From Microbacterium endophyticum (GTDB lineage Bacteria; Actinomycetota; Actinomycetes; Actinomycetales; Microbacteriaceae): DNA of 64,000 bases. This document shows, piece after piece, positions 59,099 to 64,000 of this stretch. Positions within the stretch are counted from its first letter, which is position 1; each line of letters begins with the position of its first letter. The stretch covers positions 1,736,001 through 1,800,000 of the forward strand of contig NZ_CP049255.1 of NCBI RefSeq assembly GCF_011047135.1, read 5' to 3'. Made by a program: the position numbers and the translations under genes. Below the pieces are notes generated by a model, which was not told the origin of the DNA, did no database searches, and saw only the letters and a list, made by a program, of their open reading frames with translations.

Positions 59099-60625
59099 CT
59101 AGCGCACCGTAACTTGGATGGTGTCCCAGCCGGTTGAGCCGTCGGGGGCGGGCGGCGCTTCTTGCTCGGTCTGTACTTCGCCGTTGGCGTTCGTCGCGCG
59201 GCAGCGGATGCTGTGATCGCCGGCTTCCGCTCGCCATTGCATGCTCCACTGCACCCACGTGTCATCCGAAATGGCCGTCGCGAGCGTCGCCGGCTGCCAG
59301 GCGCCGTCGTCTATCTGCACTTCGACAGCCGAAATCCCGGTGTGCTGCTGCCACGCGAAGCCGGCGATCACTGTGTCTCCGGCGGCGACATTGTTTCCTG
59401 ACTGGGGCACGTTGATCCGCGACGCGATCTTGATCGGGCCGCGCTCGGACCAACCGCGGTCGGTCCAATAGGCCGTGGCATCCGCGAAACGAGTCACTTC
59501 AAGATCGACGACCCATTTCGTCGCCGACACGTAGCCGTAGAGGCCCGGAACGACCATGCGCACCGGAAAACCGTGTTCGGACGGGAGCGGATCGCCGTTC
59601 ATCCCCACCGCGAGAATCGCGTTGCGGTCGTCCGTCAGGGCTTCCAGGGGGCTGGATGCCGTGAACCCATCGATCGATGTCGACAACACCATGTCGGCGC
59701 CCGCCTGTGGTCCCGCTTTCGCAAGCAGTTCGCGTATCGGGTAGCCGAGCCAGAGTGCGTTGCCGACGAGTGAGCCTCCGACCTCGTTCGACACGCACAT
59801 GAGCGTAGTGACGCTTTCTTCGAGCGGCAGTGCGATGAGTTCGTCCCAGGTGAGGGTCACTTCGGTATCGACGAGCCCGTGAATGCGCAGGCTCCAGTCA
59901 GCCACCGCGACATCGGGCACGATGAGTGCGGTATCGATTCGGTAGAAGTCAGCGTTCGGCGTGATGACAGGCGGGAGACCGCCGATCGAAAGCTCCGCTC
60001 CCGCCGGTATCGCTGCAGCTTCCACCGCGGGGGACGGTAGCTTCAGCGCATTGCGTGCTGCTTGGGCGGCCTGGCTGCTGACACGCAGCGCCGTGCCTCC
60101 TGCGGCTGTCGCGATGCCAATGAGGGTCGCGGCTCCGCTCCAGATCAAGAAGTCACGGCGGCTGCTCCCCGCTGCGATACCGTCGTCGGCGCGAGCGGCG
60201 AAGCGCCGCACGAGCACACCGACCGCGAGCGCCGCGCCGCCGCCGGCAACAGCCGCCGGTACCCAGGCGAGTCCGTCCGCGCCCGACCTCGTGACGGCGG
60301 CGATGATGCCGACAACGCCGAGCCCCACTGCCGCAATGCGCCCCGCAGGCGAGCGCCATCGCTCCAGCAGACCAATTCCTGCGCCCACGATGAGCAGAAC
60401 GATCAGGATGCCGATGACCAAAGCGATCTTGTCGGCGGTGCCGAAGAGCGCGATGGCGGTGTCTTTCGCCCACGCCGGGGCTCCGTCGATGAGAGCACCA
60501 CCGACGACTGCGACCGGGCTCGATGCGGGAACAAGGATGCCGGCAACGAGCTCGCCGATACCCACTCCAAAGACAACGGATGCGACTCCGGATGCTGCGG
60601 CTTGTGCTCTTCGACGTGGTTCCAC
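59099..60625 (-). CDS. Membrane-anchored molybdopterin oxidoreductase (sulfite-oxidase/MsrP-like fold)
   Basis: A 508-residue protein. Residues 1-145 carry about four hydrophobic segments (VVFGVGIGELVAGILVPASS, IALVIGILIVLLIVGAG, AAVGLGVVGIIAAV, AAVAGGGAALAVGVLV). A twin-arginine-like SRRDFL at 155-160 begins a fifth. The catalytic domain follows with the molybdenum ligand Cys277 in TTLMCVSNEVGGSLVGN, then MNGDPLPSEHGFPVRMVVPGLYGY and KWVVDLEV. A C-terminal dimerisation domain (ISAVEVQIDDGAW, QWSMQWRAEAGDHSIRCRATNANG) completes a sulfite-oxidase-like enzyme. The substrate outside the cell is unknown. Confidence 0.87.
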   Translation of the reverse strand: MEPRRRAQAAASGVASVVFGVGIGELVAGILVPASSPVAVVGGALIDGAPAWAKDTAIALFGTADKIALVIGILIVLLIVGAGIGLLERWRSPAGRIAAVGLGVVGIIAAVTRSGADGLAWVPAAVAGGGAALAVGVLVRRFAARADDGIAAGSSRRDFLIWSGAATLIGIATAAGGTALRVSSQAAQAARNALKLPSPAVEAAAIPAGAELSIGGLPPVITPNADFYRIDTALIVPDVAVADWSLRIHGLVDTEVTLTWDELIALPLEESVTTLMCVSNEVGGSLVGNALWLGYPIRELLAKAGPQAGADMVLSTSIDGFTASSPLEALTDDRNAILAVGMNGDPLPSEHGFPVRMVVPGLYGYVSATKWVVDLEVTRFADATAYWTDRGWSERGPIKIASRINVPQSGNNVAAGDTVIAGFAWQQHTGISAVEVQIDDGAWQPATLATAISDDTWVQWSMQWRAEAGDHSIRCRATNANGEVQTEQEAPPAPDGSTGWDTIQVTVR

Positions 60626-60724
60626 AACCGAAGCCTACGTGTACCAAATCGTTGTGGGGCGGGGGATTGTCAACCCTTTCCTGTGGAAACATTGTGGCAA
60701 CACGGGCCCGACTAGGGTGTACCC

Positions 60725-62455
60725 ATGGGCGACCTCTTCGACGGATATGGCTCCAAAGCCTCCACACGAAAGACAGCTGAAGGACTGCCTGCTTTCGACG
60801 AGATGTTCGGGGGTTCTCCTCGGTCTGCGTCTCTCGATGGTTCGCGACACGCCTATAAAGAGCTGCATCAAGCGTTAGCGCGCATGACTCAAGACGAGTT
60901 GCGCGGGCGCACCGAAGCTCTCGCGAGCTCGTACCTTGCGCAGGGCGTGACGTTCGACTTCGCAGGTGAAGAGCGCCCCTTCCCGCTCGACGCAGTACCG
61001 CGCGTGATCGCGTATGACGAGTGGGCTGAAGTCGAGCGCGGAATCAAGCAGCGTGTGCGTGCGCTAGAAGCCTTCCTCGATGACATCTACGGGCGTCAGA
61101 ACTGTGTGCGTGACGGCGTGATCCCGGCGCAGCTCGTCGCGTCATCGCAGTATTTCTACCGCCAGGCTTACGGCATCCACTCCGCCAACGGTGTGCGCAT
61201 CCAGGTATCGGGTATCGACCTGATTCGCGACGAACACGGCAAGATGCGCGTTCTCGAGGACAACGTGCGCGTGCCCTCCGGTGTGAGCTACGTGATTTCC
61301 AACCGCCGCGTCATGGCGCAGACTCTCCCCGAGCTCTTCGTCTCGATGGCGGTTCGTCCCGTGGGCGAATACCCCAACAAGCTGCTCGCATCACTTCGTG
61401 CATCCGCACCGTCGGGCATCGAAGACCCGAACATCGTTGTTCTCACGCCGGGCGTCTACAACTCGGCGTACTTCGAACACACGCTTCTGGCACGACTCAT
61501 GGGCGTCGAACTCGTCGAGGGCCGTGACCTTTTCTGCATGGGCGGAAAAGTCTTCATGCGCACCACGAGGGGTCCGCGTCGCGTCGACGTGATCTATCGC
61601 CGGGTCGATGACGACTTCCTCGATCCGCTGCAATTCCGGGCCGACTCGATGCTCGGGGCCCCCGGCCTCATGCTCGCAGCACGCCTCGGCAACGTCACGA
61701 TCGCCAACGCGGTGGGTAACGGTGTCGCCGACGACAAGCTGCTGTACACCTATACCCCCGACCTCATCCGCTACTACCTTTCGGAAGAGCCGATCATCCC
61801 GATCGTCGACACCTGGCGTCTCGAAGATCCGGGTGCGCTTGAAGAGGTGCTCGACCGACTCGACGAACTCGTTGTGAAGCCGGTTGACGGCTCGGGCGGT
61901 AAGGGGCTCGTCGTCGGCCCCGATGCGTCGCCGTCAGAACTCGAGGCGCTGAGAAAGCGCCTCATTGCTGATCCCCGCGGGTGGATCGCGCAACCGGTCG
62001 TCATGCTTTCGACGATTCCGACGCTCGTTGAAGACGGAATGCAGCCGCGGCACGCAGATCTCAGACCATTCGCGGTCAACGACGGCGATGACATTTGGGT
62101 GCTCCCCGGCGGCCTCACTCGCGTCGCGCTCCCCGAGGGTCAGCTGGTCGTCAACTCGAGCCAGGGTGGTGGGTCGAAAGACACGTGGGTCGTCGGCGGT
62201 GCTGCTCCCGGCCACGTCGAGTATGGCCCCGGGCACGGCATGGCAGAGCTCGTCGCCGATCAGGCCTCGGGTATGACGGAGGCGATCCCGATCATCACCG
62301 AAGAGATGCTCTCTTCAGATCGGGAGGTGAAGGCTCCGGAATCAGGACCTGAAGTCTCACACTCGCCCAAGGAGGGTGCTCGCACGCAGGTCGAACAACA
62401 GCAGCAAGAACAGCAGCAACAGCAGGCTCGATCGAACGGTGGTGCGTCATGCTGA
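60725..62455 (+). CDS. Circularly permuted ATP-grasp protein (DUF404/DUF407) with glutamine-rich tail
   Basis: A 576-residue predicted peptide- or amide-bond-forming ligase. Typical segments: FDEMFG near residue 25, VPRVIAYDEWAEVERGIKQRVRALEAFLDDIYGRQN, GIHSANGVRIQVSGIDLIRDEHGKMRVLEDNVRVPSGVSYVISNR, LVKPVDGSGGKGLVVG-like DELVVKPVDGSGGKGL (ATP loop) and LPGGLTRVALPEGQLVVNSSQGGGSKDTWV. The last 20 residues are glutamine-rich (EQQQQEQQQQQARS). It is the first of three overlapping genes with alpha-E and transglutaminase-like partners. Confidence 0.9.
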   Translation: MGDLFDGYGSKASTRKTAEGLPAFDEMFGGSPRSASLDGSRHAYKELHQALARMTQDELRGRTEALASSYLAQGVTFDFAGEERPFPLDAVPRVIAYDEWAEVERGIKQRVRALEAFLDDIYGRQNCVRDGVIPAQLVASSQYFYRQAYGIHSANGVRIQVSGIDLIRDEHGKMRVLEDNVRVPSGVSYVISNRRVMAQTLPELFVSMAVRPVGEYPNKLLASLRASAPSGIEDPNIVVLTPGVYNSAYFEHTLLARLMGVELVEGRDLFCMGGKVFMRTTRGPRRVDVIYRRVDDDFLDPLQFRADSMLGAPGLMLAARLGNVTIANAVGNGVADDKLLYTYTPDLIRYYLSEEPIIPIVDTWRLEDPGALEEVLDRLDELVVKPVDGSGGKGLVVGPDASPSELEALRKRLIADPRGWIAQPVVMLSTIPTLVEDGMQPRHADLRPFAVNDGDDIWVLPGGLTRVALPEGQLVVNSSQGGGSKDTWVVGGAAPGHVEYGPGHGMAELVADQASGMTEAIPIITEEMLSSDREVKAPESGPEVSHSPKEGARTQVEQQQQEQQQQQARSNGGASC

Positions 62456-63381
62456 GCCGCATCGCAGAGTCCCTGTTCTGGATTGGCCGCTACATCGAGC
62501 GCAGCGACGGCACCGCCCGCATTCTCGATGTGCACCTTCAGCTGCTGCTCGAAGACCAGTGGATCGATGAAGACACCGCGTGCCGTTCACTGCTCACCGT
62601 CATGGGTTCGCAGCCACCGGCTGGGTTGAAGAAAGTCACGCGCCAGGACGTGCTCGATCTTCTCGCCGTCGATCGCACCAACTCTTCAAGCATCGTCTAT
62701 TCGATGACAGCGGCGCGCGAGAACGCTCGTCGTGCCCGTGAAATCGTCTCGACGGAGCTCTGGGAGTGCCTCAACACCAACAACGCGCGGATGCCGCGGC
62801 GCCTTTCCACCGACAAGGTCCACGACTTCTTCCAGTGGGTGCGTGAGCGCACAGCGCTCGCCGTCGGCATCGTCGATTCGTCAACGAGCCGCGATGAAGC
62901 GTGGCAGTTCTTCACCCTGGGTCGCAGCATCGAACGGGCGGATATGACGGCGCGCTTGCTCGCAACGCGCTCGCTGACCGAAGTCTCGGGCCCGTCGTGG
63001 ACCACGATCCTGCGGTCGTGCGCAGCCTACGAGCCTTACCTTCGCACGTATCGCGGTATGCCGAGTGCGCAGAACGCTGCCGAGTTCCTTCTCCTTGACC
63101 GGCTCTTCCCCCGCTCGATCATCTATTCGATCGCGCAAGCCGAAGAGTGCATGCGGGCGATCGATCCGCGGGCGGACCGCGTTGGCCACTCCAACCAGGT
63201 GCAGCGGGCGCTCGGACGTATTCGCAACGACCTCGAGTACCGCCCAGTGAGCGAGATTCTTGATGACCTTCCGGGAGAGATGTTGCGGGTGCAGACAGTG
63301 ACGCGCGAGGCATCCGAAGCTATTCGGGGTCGGTTCTTTCCCACGCAAGCCGAGCCCAGCTGGATGGGAGAGATTTCATGA
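62449..63381 (+). CDS. Alpha-E domain protein (DUF403)
   Basis: A 310-residue all-helical protein: MLSRIAESLFWIGRYIERSDGTARILDVHLQLLLED, SIVYSMTAARENARRAREIVSTELWECLN, FFTLGRSIERADMTARLLATR and VIYSIAQAEECMRAI-type AQAEECMRAID. These repeated arginine/glutamate helices define the alpha-E domain found almost only beside circularly permuted ATP-grasp and transglutaminase genes. Biochemical function unknown. Its ATG lies 7 nt inside the upstream gene and its end overlaps the next by 4 nt. Confidence 0.92.
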   Translation: MLSRIAESLFWIGRYIERSDGTARILDVHLQLLLEDQWIDEDTACRSLLTVMGSQPPAGLKKVTRQDVLDLLAVDRTNSSSIVYSMTAARENARRAREIVSTELWECLNTNNARMPRRLSTDKVHDFFQWVRERTALAVGIVDSSTSRDEAWQFFTLGRSIERADMTARLLATRSLTEVSGPSWTTILRSCAAYEPYLRTYRGMPSAQNAAEFLLLDRLFPRSIIYSIAQAEECMRAIDPRADRVGHSNQVQRALGRIRNDLEYRPVSEILDDLPGEMLRVQTVTREASEAIRGRFFPTQAEPSWMGEIS

Positions 63382-64000
63382 AGCGTCTCAGGATCGAACA
63401 CGAAACCGGGTTCTCGTATCAGGGCGAAGTGTCGGCGTCGTATAACGAAGCGCGGATGCTGCCTGGTACTACCGACAGTCAGTTCGTGCTGAGTTCATCG
63501 CTCGACATCGAGCCCTCGACGTCGGTCAACTCTTACGTCGACTATTTCGGCACGAGAGTCTCGGCGTTCGACGTGCTCTCGCGCCATACCGATCTCAAGA
63601 TCACGGCTCGCTCTCTCGTTGAAGTACGCCCGCGCCCGATCGAGCACTCCGACATCTCTTGGGAGCGATTGAGTCGCGAAGCAGCGCGCACGATTGAGAC
63701 GGTCGAGCAGATGGTGCAGAGCGCCCGCACGGCGCCGCACCCCGAGGTCGTCGAGATCGCCAAGTCGATTGCCGCGCGCCACACCGACCCGAGTCGGGCC
63801 GCTCACGACATCGCGATGGCGATCGGCGATGCCGTCGAATACGTGACGGGTGTCACGGGCGTGCACTCGACCGGTGCTGAAGCCTGGGAGGCCCGAAAGG
63901 GTGTCTGTCAGGACCTCGCACACATCGTGATCGGGGCTCTTCGCGCCGTGGGGATCCCGGCGCGATACGTCTCGGGATACCTGCATCCGAAACCGCAGGC
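63378..64000 (+). CDS. Transglutaminase-like protein, N-terminal part (cut by window edge)
   Basis: The first 207 codons are present. MKRLRIEHETGFSYQGEVSASYNEARMLP is the beta-rich bacterial transglutaminase N-terminal region. The catalytic core follows with Cys177 in ARKGVCQDLAHI; histidine and aspartate would lie beyond the window (GYLHPKP is the start of the histidine region). In bacteria such domains act as cysteine peptidases or amidases more often than as cross-linkers. ATGA overlap with the alpha-E gene. An Anbu-type proteasome gene may follow outside the window, as in many genomes. Confidence 0.9.
   Translation, partial: MKRLRIEHETGFSYQGEVSASYNEARMLPGTTDSQFVLSSSLDIEPSTSVNSYVDYFGTRVSAFDVLSRHTDLKITARSLVEVRPRPIEHSDISWERLSREAARTIETVEQMVQSARTAPHPEVVEIAKSIAARHTDPSRAAHDIAMAIGDAVEYVTGVTGVHSTGAEAWEARKGVCQDLAHIVIGALRAVGIPARYVSGYLHPKPQ

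Noticed and set aside
1-64000. CRISPR array, prophage, insertion sequence, tRNA or rRNA genes
   Set aside because: No regularly spaced repeats, transposase, integrase or phage structural motifs, and no tRNA-like cloverleaf with a T-loop was noticed. A tRNA scan would be needed to be certain.

Overview
The window is high-GC DNA packed with short operons, 4-nt ATGA/GTGA gene overlaps and many GTG starts. It contains genes for coenzyme F420 (FbiC, CofE and a PPOX-class protein), a bifunctional PutA, a DUF222/HNH gene and a ykoEDC thiamine transporter. Together these point to an actinobacterium, most likely of the Microbacteriaceae (Microbacterium-like). The genus is an inference. I saw no rRNA, tRNA, CRISPR, phage or IS element; this looks like ordinary chromosome.

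Layout. 1-9643: end of an F420 gene (fbiC), alanine dehydrogenase with its divergent Lrp-type regulator, a two-gene ABC exporter, a CoA-ester hydrolase, three membrane or J-domain genes, a PPOX protein and a D,D-carboxypeptidase. 9671-12661: TPP riboswitch plus ykoE-ykoD-ykoC. 12662-18602: a CoA isomerase/SDR pair, a HAD phosphatase, a degraded glycosidase relic with its terminator, a DUF4407 protein and rlmN. 18787-21778: LysR regulator and two aldo/keto reductases. 21919-30341: methylcitrate (propionate) cycle genes under a GntR regulator, an enoyl-CoA hydratase, and etfBA followed directly by a membrane cytochrome b. 30412-33681: a DUF2975/HTH operon with its own operator, and cofE with an acetyltransferase. 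33851-37240: a DUF222/HNH gene broken by one in-frame stop, then small hydrolase and thioesterase genes. 37304-41480: putA and a DUF4259 gene. 41504-52742: a methionine-salvage island. 52799-55511: LacI regulator and GH51 arabinofuranosidase sharing a 12-bp palindrome. 55630-60625: alditol oxidase, a DDAH-family hydrolase with ornithine aminotransferase, and a membrane molybdopterin oxidoreductase. 60725-64000: circularly permuted ATP-grasp, alpha-E and transglutaminase-like genes, cut by the window edge.

How the genes work together. The most coherent system is the methylthioribose (MTR) island: a CUT2-type ABC importer (binding lipoprotein, fused ATPase, permease), MTR kinase MtnK, isomerase MtnA, dehydratase MtnB, enolase-phosphatase MtnC and acireductone dioxygenase MtnD. 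The same block also holds a PhzF-like protein and a large MFS pump. No MTA/SAH nucleosidase, MTA phosphorylase or final transaminase lies in the window, so the island looks built to scavenge external MTR. The second theme is oxidation of propionyl-CoA, fatty-acyl and amino-acid carbon with electrons passing to ETF and possibly to the adjacent cytochrome. The third is amino-acid catabolism (alanine, proline, arginine/ornithine).

Non-coding structure is notable. At least five long intergenic inverted repeats are present, two of them copies of one element. Several candidate operators can be read directly. One strong hairpin lies just inside the ABC ATPase gene of the MTR importer.
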